Positions 1-14,700 of a stretch of DNA of 64,000 nt are shown piece after piece; positions within the stretch are counted from its first letter, which is position 1, and each line of letters opens with the position of its first letter. This stretch comes from Arenicola marina (taxonomy: Eukaryota; Annelida; Polychaeta; Arenicolidae), in assembly GCA_964019135.1 (NCBI GenBank), contig OZ025249.1, positions 35,725,759 through 35,789,758 of the forward strand. The letters are read 5' to 3'. The position numbers were made by a program, and so were the translations under genes. The notes under the pieces were generated by a model, which was not told where the DNA came from, searched no databases, and saw only the letters and a program-made list of their open reading frames with translations.

Positions 1-118
1 ATGCCCACCACATATCAAAATTTATAAATGCCATCAACACTAATATTGGCAGGATAATGTTATCAGGATCAAAGCATACAATAGGATATCTTATGTATTT
101 ATGAAGATAGCAACTTAC

Positions 119-3100
119 ACTTCGCGGAATGTATGCCACTGGGAACGGAAGAAGTCCCATGCAAAGCCTTTGCCAATTGGGTTTCCAGAGATAGCAGATA
201 TCACACTGGTAGCATCTTGAACTCTGATTTCATCGGCATTCAGCGACATTTCCAGATATCTGAAAATTAGGATCACCAACAAATTGAGACAAATGGGGAT
301 AACAACAACCGCCTCCAAGCCAGTTCTAGCAGTGTCACTGTATTTTATTAGTATTTACGTATTATCTCATGTGCATTATTGTTCGTACCTGTTGAGGATC
401 CATGGCTCTCTAGTGCAGGCCATGGCGGACAGAAGACTTCTAGCCTCGGCGGCGACATTGGATTTCTTGTACTGTTCGTAGGCAAAGTTCCACTCGTCCT
501 CGCCACCTCTCTTGATTCCATTGCAATAGACGGTCGACTTCAGATCTGGCTTAATGCTAAAAATCATAAAGTAACATTGTCAATGTAGTAGATCTGTCAA
601 GCGCAGTTAAGTTATTCGTAACTTGATTGTTTCTCTATCTAGACAACAAATATTCGACCAACACGATGCAATATCTGTCGCAACGGAGCCTTGAGGTTTA
701 ACTCACGGATTGTTGTCGGGGTCCATCATCCACTGTCGATAGAGGTTTGCAGACTGGTCCAAGCAATGGGAATGGCCCACAGCACACAAGTTGGACAGGG
801 TAATGATGCGCATGTACCTAAAATTGTAATTAAGCAATACCACTTATCGGTAAATAAACGTATCTCACTCATCAGTAATTAAAGGTAACGTACAGAGGCC
901 ATAACGGTTGGTACTGACCCGTTATTATTGTGCAGTAAGATTACGACTTGCACCGAACAACAGACCAACTCACTTTTGCAGTAGTTCCTTCGTTTCACTG
1001 TCATAGTCCCAGCCAAGTTCGTTGTAACGAGGCAGCATTTGCATTGTTATGTAGTCCTGGAACACATGGCATACTTACTTTAAATGCTACGTTAAGGTGT
1101 ATGCTGGACGCCAAAGCAAATTACACATATTTTGCTTGATAGAAAAACGCAACTAGTAAGTGAACGATTAAGCTTGTGGAGATGTCACTTCGGTCAAATG
1201 GTTGGCCACACTGGTCATTATTGTGCTAAAGAAACGACCAAGTACTGTTTGCCATACACAAATCAGTTCCTACTTACTTCGTACGCTCCATACGAGGCAG
1301 ATCGCTGTAGCATCCTTCTCACGTAACCCAGGTTGTTAAGTGCCGCTGCCCAAGGGACATATTCTGTCTCACTTCGCAAATATTCTGTCGCTCGTAATCC
1401 GATCAACAAGTCCAAGTATCCAGACCTGAAGATAAGAACTAGTTAAGTACTTCCGCGTTGGCTTATGTTTTAAGAACCAATCAAATACAACTATTTTACA
1501 GCCGACATGACGGACAAACAATCCTTCACTTCAAAGTGATGTCTTTAACAAATCGGCCACTTACTTCCCAAGGTTAAAGGCATCGTCGATCATTTGCGCC
1601 CTGTTTTTCACTGGAATGGCCTACAGGGAAACAAGAAAGACAGTAAAGCGCACGGTTAAAGGGTTGATGATGGTTATATCAAAACGCTGACTGAACACTT
1701 GAGCAATCCCTTTATCCCTTTCTGCATAACAGTTAAAACAAATCCAATTGTAACTGGTTCCCTGTTTTATTACCTCGTGGTTCATCGTCAGTTGGGTCAG
1801 AAGAGCGTCCCAGTTGTTGCTGTCATAATTCACTCGATAGTAGCCGTATTGTCCGACATTCCCTACAATCCATTCAGCGTCTGCGTTCAGGTTGCCGATG
1901 ATCACTGAAGAATGAAAAACGCAAGTGGCAAGATAAATGCAAATGTTTCAAGAGATATAGACTGAACATTTACCATTCCAGAAAGTATTATGCGACTTAC
2001 CATCTTCGCCTTCCATCCAAACAGAAGTAGGATTCTCCCATGATGGCGTTACGCTTGTCGTGTACGTCAAGGGAACAATCCACTTGTATCTATCAAGAAA
2101 CAATGATAGCTGTTAATATTTGAGAGGAACAAACATGGTTCATACAAGGAACATCCAAAGGACTATTATATTGCTTCAAAAATTTAGCTGAGATAAAAAC
2201 AGCTCAAGGACACAAATATAATCAGTGCAATACCCGAACGGGGACTGGTATTTATCGTCTGGTTGTGAGTCCGGGTCCGTCAGGAAGTGTTCTTGTGTGG
2301 CCAGTGCCGTGCTACCGCTCTGATCACGTGATATTGTCACCACAGGGTAGCCCATCTGTTGCACCCAGGTGTCCATGATTTGCGGCACGTTTATGGTGGT
2401 TAACCCTTGAGCTTCTGCTTCCTGTAGTAACAATAAAGTCATTCAATAAAAGCGTAGCAATGGAAAATGAATAATTGCACAACCAAAGCTTCACGCGACC
2501 ACAGTTAGCCAAAATTAATTGGCACTTCGGCCAGTACTATTTGACATATACTCAGTCATCCCAGTTATTATAAACAATAGGAATAGTTTTTCTATGCATT
2601 ACATTACGTTGAGGCGAAAGTCTCCTATTTCCAGTCCTCATGTACCCTTTAAAGAAATCAAACGTAAAAAAACAGTAGTAATATTTAAGCTATGCATATG
2701 GATACGAAATTTGAATTACTCTACCGAATCCTCTTGACGAGATTGTTACTGGTATCAATCTAAACCATTTCAGAGAAAATATACACTCACTTCTTGAAGT
2801 GCGTCCCACAAGTTGGTGTGGTTAGCATTTCCGTACGCGTATCGTCTCAAATACCGCTGTAAAGACAATGTCATATATCACTCAGTGACATGTTGTTGGA
2901 AATTCATTGATGATGTTTCATGTTGAAATATGCGGAGTCTCAACTTTGGTCATGCCTGCCTACACATACCCATGGCTTTCCAATTTGAAATGAATTTCAT
3001 AGTGATAATTTTGTTATTGGTATCATATATAGATACTTGACACTCTCCTAATTGCAACGGGCATTGTCATATTATCATACCGTCAATCCAGCCCGGAATA

Positions 3101-5792
3101 TGTCCTCTCCGAGGAAGTGGTTCATCATTCGGATGACGGAAGATCCCTTCAAAGATAGCACAACGGTGACAGATACATGTCGAGCAAAGCCCATTATGGC
3201 GGTGAGGTCATAACTATGGAATAATCATAATTATACTTTTCAAGTTGTGCTAAATATAAAAATGCATGCAAGCCTTAAGCAATGAATTTGTTCGGAAATA
3301 GGAACACATAAGACAGCTTCATTACCTTCAAGTAAGAAATCCTGTCGAAGATTTCATTGATTTCATCGGGATGGTTGACTGGGACATATAGGGGATGAGA
3401 CGAGCTCAGGCTATCTACTAAGAAGACCGGCTGAATATCGCGTACCAGATATTGCTCAGACTGAAACAGAGGAATGAACCTTGATGTACTAAGCTGCGGA
3501 AATATAAATTATCAAATAGACAAATTGAAACTGTTTTCTAAAAAACGAGTTCCAATCAATCGAAACCAAATGTGCTTAAAAGCACAAAACAACAATCAAA
3601 CGCGATTGCTCGATGAAAAGGAACTCGTGAGGTCTTTGTGGAGTAACTCACCATCTTCCACGTTGGTTCAATTTCGGCCAGACCAACATACTCCATGTAG
3701 CTGGCAAATCCTTCGTTGAGCCACAGGTCATCCCACCAGACAGGTGTCAGCAGGTTGCCAAACCACTGCAAAAGAGACCATCATGTAGCATCTATTCTTC
3801 CTTATTTCTCATGTTTATTTGCTTTAATACATTCATTCCATACTTACTTGATGTGCGAGCTCATGAACAACAACCACTGCCACGCGAACTTTGTTGGAAG
3901 CAGATGACACCATCGGATCGTACAACAGCGCAGTCTCGCGGTAGATAATCAGTCCCCAATTTTCCATCGCCCCCGCAGCAAAATCTGGCACAGCGATCAT
4001 GTCTGAAAAAAAGTATACCTCATGTATAACGCTCAAGTAAGTGAAAACATACATTGTAATGAAGTTCAGGTCACATCCACTCACCGATTTACTGCATTAT
4101 GAAATAAGCCATGTTTTTAAATTAATCACACGTATTAGAGATTACAGGTTGGGACAATCACAACGCTGTCGGAGTGGGGCATTCTCCATGACTCATACTC
4201 ATCTCAATGTAGCCGGGAGAATATTTACCTTGTTTAGGCAGCGGGAAGTCAATATTGAAGTAATGCTCGAAGTACTCCAGGGTTTTGACACCAGTTGTAA
4301 GGGCATAGTCCACTTGGTCAATGGCATCGGGTCGGGCCCACACTCGAAACTGTTTCAAACATTGCAAAAAGTATGTTATGCTATATTCTAGTTGAACACG
4401 TGCCATGTGTTTGCTATTTCATGGTTTTCAGAGAACCAGTACCCATGGATGAGTAAGAGATTTAGTCGATGGTTTGGTGGAAGATATCATTATTTACTGA
4501 GCGTTTATTTAGGTCATTTGGTTAAAAACTATCAATCGAATACGATAAGACAATTAACTCACCAAGGTCTGGCTGTTGTTTGTCCTCATCTCCCTATATT
4601 CAAAGTCGCAGATGATGAAGGCCAGCAGGTACGTCGACATCTTCACTGTCTCTCTGTAAATGTCAGCTTCCCAGCCGTTGCCCCTAGGTGAGCAAAGCAA
4701 TGATATAAAATGTACGGCTGTACACGAAAGCAAATAGCCCGTTGGCCTAAACTGACAGAGAGACAAACGAGATCAGTAACCATTGTCTAGAAGAAAAACA
4801 AACTTGAGAACACGTAGAAAACTTTGCGATCACATTCATTTGCTACGAACCTGTCTTCTGTCCGGATGATATCCATGTTAGACAGAGATTTCAGCTCTGA
4901 CTTCCTCACTAGGGTAGTGTTATAGGTAGTTTTCACTCCGGGTTCGTCAAAGCAGGGGAAGGCCTTGCGAGCGTCAGTCGGCTGCATTTGAGTGGTGACC
5001 AAGTACCTAGTGTAACAAATGACATTGATTTCTTGAAGGAAAATATACAAATTGGAAGTATCTTGTTGCAGTGACAAGCGATGAAAATTACATACAGGCT
5101 ACAAGTCATACCCTCGAGATACTGCATTGTGTCTATAATCTTGTTTCTGCTTCTTAATATTGATCATACGGCGATGCAATCATAATCAGAATGTAGTTTT
5201 TAAACGGTAGGAATGATGCCACTAACCTGGTCTCATCGCCAACCTTGTAGGAACTAAGGTACAGTCCGACTAAGTCCGGTCGCAACGGTCCGCTGAAGCT
5301 CATCTTCACCTTGTACTTGTCGCCTACAGTCAACATGGCTGACAGTTCAATGACCAAGAATTGTCGCACCTTGTCCTCGTGCCATGACATGATGGTGGGC
5401 ACGCTACCGCCAACCATCATGTTTTCAACGCGCAGCGTCCCTTCCTCGATCGTCAACTTGTTGATGTGCATCACCACTCGGTCCGTCGCAACTCGACACT
5501 CCACGAACACCTCCACCTCACCCTCGAACCGGAAGACATCGGGATCAGACCCGTAAAAGTCTGGCTTCAACTCCAGGTTGTAGTGCATGGGATATACATT
5601 CAGGGGTAGCCGTACGTCAACCACGGCAACTGGCGGCGGTTCGTCGTCGCTCGTCACTTCTATGAGCCACTCGCTGATCGGTGCTTCGTTTTGCTCCATC
5701 CACTTGATGTTGGCCTTGCAGTTTTCTATGGCCTGCTCCATGGCTCGTGCTCCGGAGCCAAGGTCGGGGTTGGCCATGCGGAATGCCTCCAT
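119..5792 (-). CDS. M1 peptidase domain 6, cut by the left window edge
   Basis: Exons: 5792-5227 (shared with domain 5), 5006-4851, 4683-4563, 4349-4229, 4002-3848, 3765-3652, 3460-3326, 3146-3081, 2856-2791, 2421-2234, 2089-2001, 1904-1774, 1620-1565, 1425-1278, 1056-974, 817-707, 556-389, 259-119. HELAH is at 3851-3865 and GAMEN at 3959-3973. The last visible exon ends with a normal donor (GTAAGTTG). From the 6107-bp period, the next 82-bp exon should start about 35 bp outside the window, so the domain is incomplete here only because the window ends. Whether a seventh domain or the true C-terminus follows cannot be seen. The intron 2422-2790 (369 bp) contains nothing recognisable. Confidence 0.87.
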
Positions 5793-8700
5793 CTGTCCGG
5801 AACAATCATAACAGTTATCACACATATAAATCTGTAATACCCTTTGATGGATCTTACGCTTTCCACAGATAATTTCATAACAGACGCTAAAGCCAATAAA
5901 GCCCTGTTGTGCGATACTGCAACAGCAATCAACAAGACCCATGAGGCATTGACAACATGTTTTGACGTTTTTCTGCGAAGCGTGTACTGACCTGTTGTAA
6001 TTCAAACTCCGTGTTAAATGATCGTGTGATAGCACTAATCACATTGGAAATGGCGAAGAAGCTTCCACCAAACCTAGGGAGAGAAAATAGCGAGAACGGT
6101 TATTTGTATGCCCACCACATATCAAAATTTATAAATGCCATCAACACTAATATTGGCAGGATAATGTTATCAGGATCAAAGCATACAATAGGATATCTTA
6201 TGTATTTATGAAGATAGCAACTTACACTTCGCGGAATGTATGCCACTGGGAACGGAAGAAGTCCCATGCAAAGCCTTTGCCAATTGGGTTTCCAGAGATA
6301 GCAGATATCACACTGGTAGCATCTTGAACTCTGATTTCATCGGCATTCAGCGACATTTCCAGATATCTGAAAATTAGGATCACCAACAAATTGAGACAAA
6401 TGGGGATAACAACAACCGCCTCCAAGCCAGTTCTAGCAGTGTCACTGTATTTTATTAGTATTTACGTATTATCTCATGTGCATTATTGTTCGTACCTGTT
6501 GAGGATCCATGGCTCTCTAGTGCAGGCCATGGCGGACAGAAGACTTCTAGCCTCGGCGGCGACATTGGATTTCTTGTACTGTTCGTAGGCAAAGTTCCAC
6601 TCGTCCTCGCCACCTCTCTTGATTCCATTGCAATAGACGGTCGACTTCAGATCTGGCTTAATGCTACAAATCATAAAGTAACATTGTCAATGTAGTAGAT
6701 CTGTCAAGCGCAGTTAAGTTATTCGTAACTTGATTGTTTCTCTATCTAGACAACAAATATTCGACCAACACGATGCAATATCTGTCGCAACGGAGCCTTG
6801 AGGTTTAACTCACGGATTGTTGTCGGGGTCCATCATCCACTGTCGATAGAGGTTTGCAGACTGGTCCAAGCAATGGGAATGGCCCACAGCACACAAGTTG
6901 GACAGGGTAATGATGCGCATGTACCTAAAATTGTAATTAAGCAATACCACTTATCGGTAAATAAACGTATCTCACTCATCAGTAATTAAAGGTAACGTAC
7001 AGAGGCCATAACGGTTGGTACTGACCCGTTATTATTGTGCAGTAAGATTACGACTTGCACCGAACAACAGACCAACTCACTTTTGCAGTAGTTCCTCCGT
7101 TTCACTGTCATAGTCCCAGCCAAGTTCGTTGTAACGAGGCAGCATTTGCATTGTTATGTAGTCCTGGAACACATGGCATACTTACTTTAAATGCTACGTT
7201 AAGGTGTATGCTGGACGCCAAAGCAAATTACACATATTTTGCTTGATAGAAAAACGCAACTAGTATGTGAACGATTAAGCTTGTGGAGATGTCACTTCGG
7301 TCAAATGGTTGGCCACGCTGGTCATTATTGTGCTAAAGAAACGACCAAGTACTGTTTGCCATACACAAATCAGTTCCTACTTACTTCGTACGCTCCATAC
7401 GAGGCAGATCGCTGTAGCATCCTTCTCACGTAACCCAGGTTGTTAAGTGCCGCTGCCCAAGGGACATATTCTGTCTCACTTCGCAAATATTCTGTCGCTC
7501 GTAATCCGATCAACAAGTCCAAGTATCCAGACCTGAAGATAAGAACTAGTTAAGTACTTCCGCGTTGGCTTATGTTTTAAGAACCAATCAAATACAACTA
7601 TTTTACAGCCAACATGACGGACAAACAATCCTTCACTTCAAAGTGATGTCTTTAACAAATCGGCCACTTACTTCCCAAGGTTAAAGGCATCGTCGATCAT
7701 TTGCGCCCTGTTTTTCACTGGAATGGCCTACAGGGAAACAAGAAAGACAGTAAAGCGCACGGTTAAAGGGTTGATGATGGTTATATCAAAACGCTGACTG
7801 AACACTTGAGCAATCCCTTTATCCCTTTCTGCATAACAGTTAAAACAAATCCATTTGTAACTGGTTCCCTGTTTTATTACCTCGTGGTTCATCGTCAGTT
7901 GGGTCAGAAGAGCGTCCCAGTTGTTGCTGTCATAATTCACTCGATAGTAGCCGTATTGTCCGACATTCCCTACAATCCATTCAGCGTCTGCGTTCAGGTT
8001 GCCGATGATCACTGAAGAATGAAAAACGCAAGTGGCAAGATAAATGCAAATGTTTCAAGAGATATAGACTGAACATTTACCATTCCAGAAGGTATTATGC
8101 GACTTACCATCTTCGCCTTCCATCCAAACAGAAGTAGGACTCTCCCATGATGGCGTCACGCTTGTCGTGTACGTCAAGGGAACAATCCACTTGTATCTAT
8201 CAAGAAACAATGATAGCTGTTAATATTTGAGAGGAACAAACATGGTTCATACAAGGAACATCCAAAGGACTATTATATTGCTTCAAAAATTTAGCTGAGA
8301 TAAAAACAGCTCAAGGACACAAATATAATCAGTGCAATACCCGAACGGGGACTGGTATTTATCGTCTGGTTGTGAGTCCGGGTCCGTCAGGAAGTGTTCT
8401 TGTGTGGCCAGTGCCGTGCTACCGCTCTGATCACGTGATATTGTCACCACAGGGTAGCCCATCTGTTGCACCCAGGTGTCCATGATTTGCGGCACGTTTA
8501 TGGTGGTTAACCCTTGAGCTTCTGCTTCCTGTAGTAACAATAAAGTCATTCAATAAAAGCGTAGCAATGGAAAATGAATAATTGCACAACCAAAGCTTCA
8601 CGCGACCACAGTTAGCCAAAATTAATTGGCACTTCGGCCAGTACTATTTGACATATACTCAGTCATCCCAGTTATTATAAACAATAGGAATAGTTTTTCT

Positions 8701-11700
8701 ATGCATTACATTACGTTGAGGCGAAAGTCTCTTATTTCCAGTCCTCATGTACCCTTTAAAGAAATCAAACGTAAAAAAACAGTAGTAATATTTAAGCTAT
8801 GCATATGGATACGAAATTTGAATTACTCTACCGAATCCTCTTGACGAGATTGTTACTGGTATCAATCTAAACCATTTCAGAGAAAATATAAACTCACTTC
8901 TTGAAGTGCGTCCCACAAGTTGGTGTGGTTAGCATTTCCGTACGCGTATCGTCTCAAATACCGCTGTAAAGACAATGTCATATATCACTCAGTGACATGT
9001 TGTTGGAAATTCATTGATGATGTTTCATGTTGAAATATGCGGAGTCTCAACTTTGGTCATGCCTGCCTACACATACCCATGGCTTTCCAATTTGAAATGA
9101 ATTTCATAGTGATAATTTTGTTATTGGTATCATATATAGATACTTGACACTCTTCTAATTGCAACGGGCATTGTCATATTATCATACCGTCAATCCAGCC
9201 CGGAATATGTCCTCTCCGAGGAAGTGGTTCATCATTCGGATGACGGAAGATCCCTTCAAAGATAGCACAACGGTGACAGATACATGTCGAGCAAAGCACA
9301 TTATGGCGGTGAGGTCATAACTATGGAATAATCATAATTATACTTTTCAAGTTGTGCTAAATATAAAAATGCATGCAAGCCTTAAGCAATGAATTTGTTC
9401 GGAAATAGGAACACATAAGACAGCTTCATTACCTTTAAGTAAGAAATCCTGTCGAAGATTTCATTGATTTCATCGGGATGGTTGACTGGGACATATAGGG
9501 GATGAGACGAGCTCAGGCTATCTACTAAGAAGACCGGCTGAATATCGCGTACCAGATATTGCTCAGACTGAAACAGAGGAATGAACCTTGATATACTAAG
9601 CTGCGGAAATATAAATTATCAAATAGACAAATTGAAACTGTTTTCTAAAAAACGAGTTCCAATCAATCGAAACTAAATGTGCTTAAAAGCACAAAACAAC
9701 AATCAAACGCGATTGCTCGATGAAAAGGAACTCGTGAGGTCTTTGTGGAGTAACTCACCATCTTCCACGTTGGTTCAATTTCGGCCAGACCAACATACTC
9801 CATGTAGCTGGCAAATCCTTCGTTGAGCCACAGGTCATCCCACCAGACAGGTGTCAGCAGGTTGCCAAACCACTGCAAAAGAGACCATCATGTAGCATCT
9901 ATTCTTCCTTATTTCTCATGTTTATTTGCTTTAATACATTCATTCCATACTTACTTGATGTGCGAGCTCATGAACAACAACCACTGCCACGCGAACTTTG
10001 TTGGAAGCAGATGACACCATCGGATCGTACAACAGCGCAGTCTCGCGGTAGATAATCAGTCCCCAATTTTCCATCGCCCCCGCAGCAAAATCTGGCACAG
10101 CGATCATGTCTGAAAAAAAGTATACCTCATGTATAACGCTCAAGTAAGTGAAAACATACATTGTAATGAAGTTCAGGTCACATCCACTCACCGATTTACT
10201 GCATTATGAAATAAGCCATGTTTTTAAATTAATCACATGTATTAGAGATTACAGGTTGGGACAATCACAACGCTGTCGGAGTGGGGCATTCTCCATGACT
10301 CATACTCATCTCAATGTAGCCGGGAGAATATTTACCTTGTTTAGGCAGCGGGAAATCAATATTGAAGTAATGCTCGAAGTACTCCAGGGTTTTGACACCA
10401 GTTGTAAGGGCATAGTCCACTTGGTCAATGGCATCGGGTCGGGCCCACACTCGAAACTGTTTCAAACATTGCAAAAAGTATGTTATGCTATATTCTAGTT
10501 GAACACGTGCCATGTGTTTGCTATTTCATGGTTTTCAGAGAACCAGTACCCATGGATGAGTAAGAGATTTAGTCGATGGTTTGGTGGAAGATATCATTAT
10601 TTACTGAGCGTTTATTTAGGTCATTTGGTTTAAAACTATCAATCGAATACGATAAGACAATTAACTCACCAAGGTCTGGCTGTTGTTTGTCCTCATCTCC
10701 CTATATTCAAAGTCGCAGATGATGAAGGCCAGCAGGTACGTCGACATCTTCACTGTCTCTCTGTAAATGTCAGCTTCCCAGCCGTTGCCCCTAGGTGAGC
10801 AAAGCAATGATATAAAATTTACGGCTGTACACGAAAGCAAATAGCCCGTTGGCCTAAACTGACAGAGACACAAACGAGATCAGTAACCATTGTCTAGAAG
10901 AAAAACAAACTTGAGAACACGTAGAAAACTTTGCGATCACATTCATTTGCTACGAACCTGTCTTCTGTCCGGATGATATCCATGTTAGACAGAGATTTCA
11001 GCTCTGACTTCCTCACTAGGGTAGTGTTATAGGTAGTTTTCACTCCGGGTTCGTCAAAGCAGGGGAAGGCCTTGCGAGCGTCAGTCGGCTGCATTTGAGT
11101 GGTGACCAAGTACCTAGTGTAACAAATGACATTGATTTCTTGAAGGAAAATATACAAATTGGAAGTATCTTGTTGCAGTGACAAGCGATGAAAATTACAT
11201 ACAGGCTACAAGTCATACCCTCGAGATACTGCATTGTGTCTATAATCTTGTTTCTGCTTCTTAATATTGATCATACGGCGATGCAATCATAATCAGAATG
11301 TAGTTTTGAAACGGTAGGAATGATGCCACTAACCTGGTCTCATCGCCAACCTTGTAGGAACTAAGGTACAGTCCGACTAAGTCCGGTCGCAACGGTCCGC
11401 TGAAGCTCATCTTCACCTTGTACTTGTCGCCTACAGTCAACATGGCTGACAGTTCAATGACCAAGAATTGTCGCACCTTGTCCTCGTGCCATGACATGAT
11501 GGTGGGCACGCTACCGCCAACCATCATGTTTTCAAGGCGCAGCGTCCCTTCTTCGATCGTCAACTTGTTGATGTGCATCACCACTCGGTCCGTCGCAACT
11601 CGACACTCCACGAACACCTCCACCTCACCCTCGAACCGGAAGACATCGGGATCAGACCCGTAAAAGTCTGGCTTCAACTCCAGGTTGTAGTGCATGGGAT

Positions 11701-14700
11701 ATACATTCAGGGGTAGCCGTACGTCAACCACGGCAACTGGCGGCGGTTCGTCGTCGCTCGTCACTTCTATGAGCCACTCGCTGATCGGTGCTTCGTTTTG
11801 CTCCATCCACTTGATGTTGGCCTTGCAGTTTTCTATGGCCTGCTCCATGGCTCGTGCTCCGGAGCCAAGGTCGGGGTTGGCCATGCGGAATGCCTCCATC
11901 TGTCCGGAACAATCATAACAGTTATCACACATATAAATCTGTAATACCCTTTGATGGATCTTACGCTTTCCACAGATAATTTCATAACAGACGCTAAAGC
12001 CAATAAAGCCCTGTTGTGCGATACTGCAACAGCAATCAACAAGACCCATGAGGCATTGACAACATGTTTTGACGTTTTTCTGCGAAGCGTGTACTGACCT
12101 GTTGATAATCAAACTCCGTGTTAAATGATCGTGTGATAGCACTAATCACATTGGAAATGGCGAAGAAGCTTCCACCAAACCTAGGGAGAGAAAATAGCGA
12201 GAACGGTTATTTGTATGCCCACCACATATCAAAATTTATAAATGCCATCAACACTAATATTGGCAGGATAATGTTATCAGGATCAAAGCATACAATAGGA
12301 TATCTTATGTATTTATGAAGATAGCAACTTACACTTCGCGGAATGTATGCCACTGGGAACGGAAGAAGTCCCATGCAAAGCCTTTGCCAATTGGGTTTCC
12401 AGAGATAGCAGATATCACACTGGTAGCATCTTGAACTCTGATTTCATCGGCATTCAGCGACATTTCCAAATATCTGAAAATTAGGATCACCAACAAATTG
12501 AGACAAATGGGGATAACAACAACCGCCTCCAAGCCAGTTCTAGCAGTGTCACTGTATTTTATTAGTATTTACGTATTATCTCATGTGCATTATTGTTCGT
12601 ACCTGTTGAGGATCCATGGCTCTCTAGTGCAGGCCATGGCGGACAGAAGACTTCTAGCCTCGGCGGCGACATTGGATTTCTTGTACTGTTCGTAGGCAAA
12701 GTTCCACTCGTCCTCGCCACCTCTCTTGATTCCATTGCAATAGACGGTCGACTTCAGATCTGGCTTAATGCTACAAATCATAAAGTAACATTGTCAATGT
12801 AGTAGATCTGTCAAGCGCAGTTAAGTTATTCGTAACTTGATTGTTTCTCTATCTAGACAACAAATATTCGACCAACACGATGCAATATCTGTCGCAACGG
12901 AGCCTTGAGGTTTAACTCACGGATTGTTGTCGGGGTCCATCATCCACTGTCGATAGAGGTTTGCAGACTGGTCCAAGCAATGGGAATGGCCCACAGCACA
13001 CAAGTTGGACAGGGTAATGATGCGCATGTACCTAAAATTGTAATTAAGCAATACCACTTATCGGTAAATAAACGTATCTCACTCATCGGTAATTAAAGGT
13101 AACGTACAGAGGCCATAACGGTTGGTACTGACCCGTTATTATTGTGCAGTAAGATTACGACTTGCACCGAACAACAGACCAACTCACTTTTGCAGTAGTT
13201 CCTCCGTTTCACTGTCATAGTCCCAGCCAAGTTCGTTGTAACGAGGCAGCATTTGCATTGTTATGTAGTCCTGGAACACATGGCATACTTACTTTAAATG
13301 CTACGTTAAGGTGTATGCTGGACGCCAAAGCAAATTACACATATTTTGCTTGATAGAAAAACGCAACTAGTAAGTGAACGATTAAGCTTGTGGAGATGTC
13401 ACTTCGGTCAAATGGTTGGCCACACTGGTCATTATTGTGCTAAAGAAACGACCAAGTACTGTTTGCCATACACAAATCAGTTCCTACTTACTTCGTACGC
13501 TCCATACGAGGCAGATCGCTGTAGCATCCTTCTCACGTAACCCAGGTTGTTAAGTGCCGCTGCCCAAGGGACATATTCTGTCTCACTTCGCAAATATTCT
13601 GTCGCTCGTAATCCGATCAACAAGTCCAAGTATCCAGACCTGAAGATAAGAACTAGTTAAGTACTTCCGCGTTGGCTTATGTTTTAAGAACCAATCAAAT
13701 ACAACTATTTTACAGCCGACATGACGGACAAACAATCCTTCACTTCAAAGTGATGTCTTTAACAAATCGGCCACTTACTTCCCAAGGTTAAAGGCATCGT
13801 CGATCATTTGCGCCCTGTTTTTCACTGGAATGGCCTACAGGGAAACAAGAAAGACAGTAAAGCGCACGGTTAAAGGGTTGATGATGGTTATATCAAAACG
13901 CTGACTGAACACTTGAGCAATCCCTTTATCCCTTTCTGCATAACAGTTAAAACAAACCCAATTGTAACTGGTTCCCTGTTTTATTACCTCGTGGTTCATC
14001 GTCAGTTGGGTCAGAAGAGCGTCCCAGTTGTTGCTGTCATAATTCACCCGATAGTAGCCGTATTGTCCGACATTCCCTACAATCCATTCAGCGTCTGCGT
14101 TCAGGTTGCCGATGATCACTGAAGAATGAAAAACGCAAGTGGCAAGATAAATGCAAATGTTTCAAGAGATATAGGCTGAACATTTACCATTCCAGAAAGT
14201 ATTATGCGACTTACCATCTTCGCCTTCCATCCAAACAGAAGTAGGACTCTCCCATGATGGCGTCACGCTTGTCGTGTACGTCAAGGGAACAATCCACTTG
14301 TATCTACCAAGAAACAATGATAGCTGTTAATATTCGAAAGGAACAAACATGGTTCATGCAAGGAACATTCAAAGGACTATATTATATTGCCTCAAAACTT
14401 TAGCTGATATAAAAAAAGCTCAAGGTCACAAATATAATCAGTGCAATACCCGAACGGGGACTGGTATTTATCGTCTGGTTGTGAGTCCGGGTCCGTCAGG
14501 AAGTGTTGTTGTGTGGCCAGTGCCGTGCTACGGCTCTCATCACGTGATATCGTCACCACAGGGTAGCCCATCTGTTGCACCCAGGTGTCCATGATTTGCG
14601 GGACGTTTATGGTGGTTAACCCTTGAGCTTCTGCTTCCTGTAGTAACAATAAAATCACTTGATGAAAGCGTAGCAATGGAAAATGAATAATTGCACAACC

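Larger units (their letters stand above)
1..14303. repeat. recent tandem duplication, 6107-bp period (2.3 units in window)
   Basis: Position 1 equals position 6108 and position 12215. Every homologous landmark between 1-6107 and 6108-12214 is offset by exactly 6107, and 12215-14303 continues the same series. By eye I count some 25-30 substitutions over the first 6.1 kb pair, spread over exons and introns. The unit is phased from the exon at 8196-8108 and its equivalents rather than from a peptidase-domain boundary. This is harmless to the reading frame because any 19-exon period is 899 codons. Confidence 0.93.

Noticed and set aside
5311-5811. Plus-strand open frames opposite the 566-bp exon, repeated in every unit
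   Set aside because: Conserved only because the minus-strand exon is conserved; no family similarity on the plus strand.
5154-6035. A 293-residue open frame on the minus strand (and its copy at 11261-12142) as one exon
   Set aside because: The outer parts run through introns. Acceptor and donor sites at 5792 and 5227 match the same exon limits in all units.
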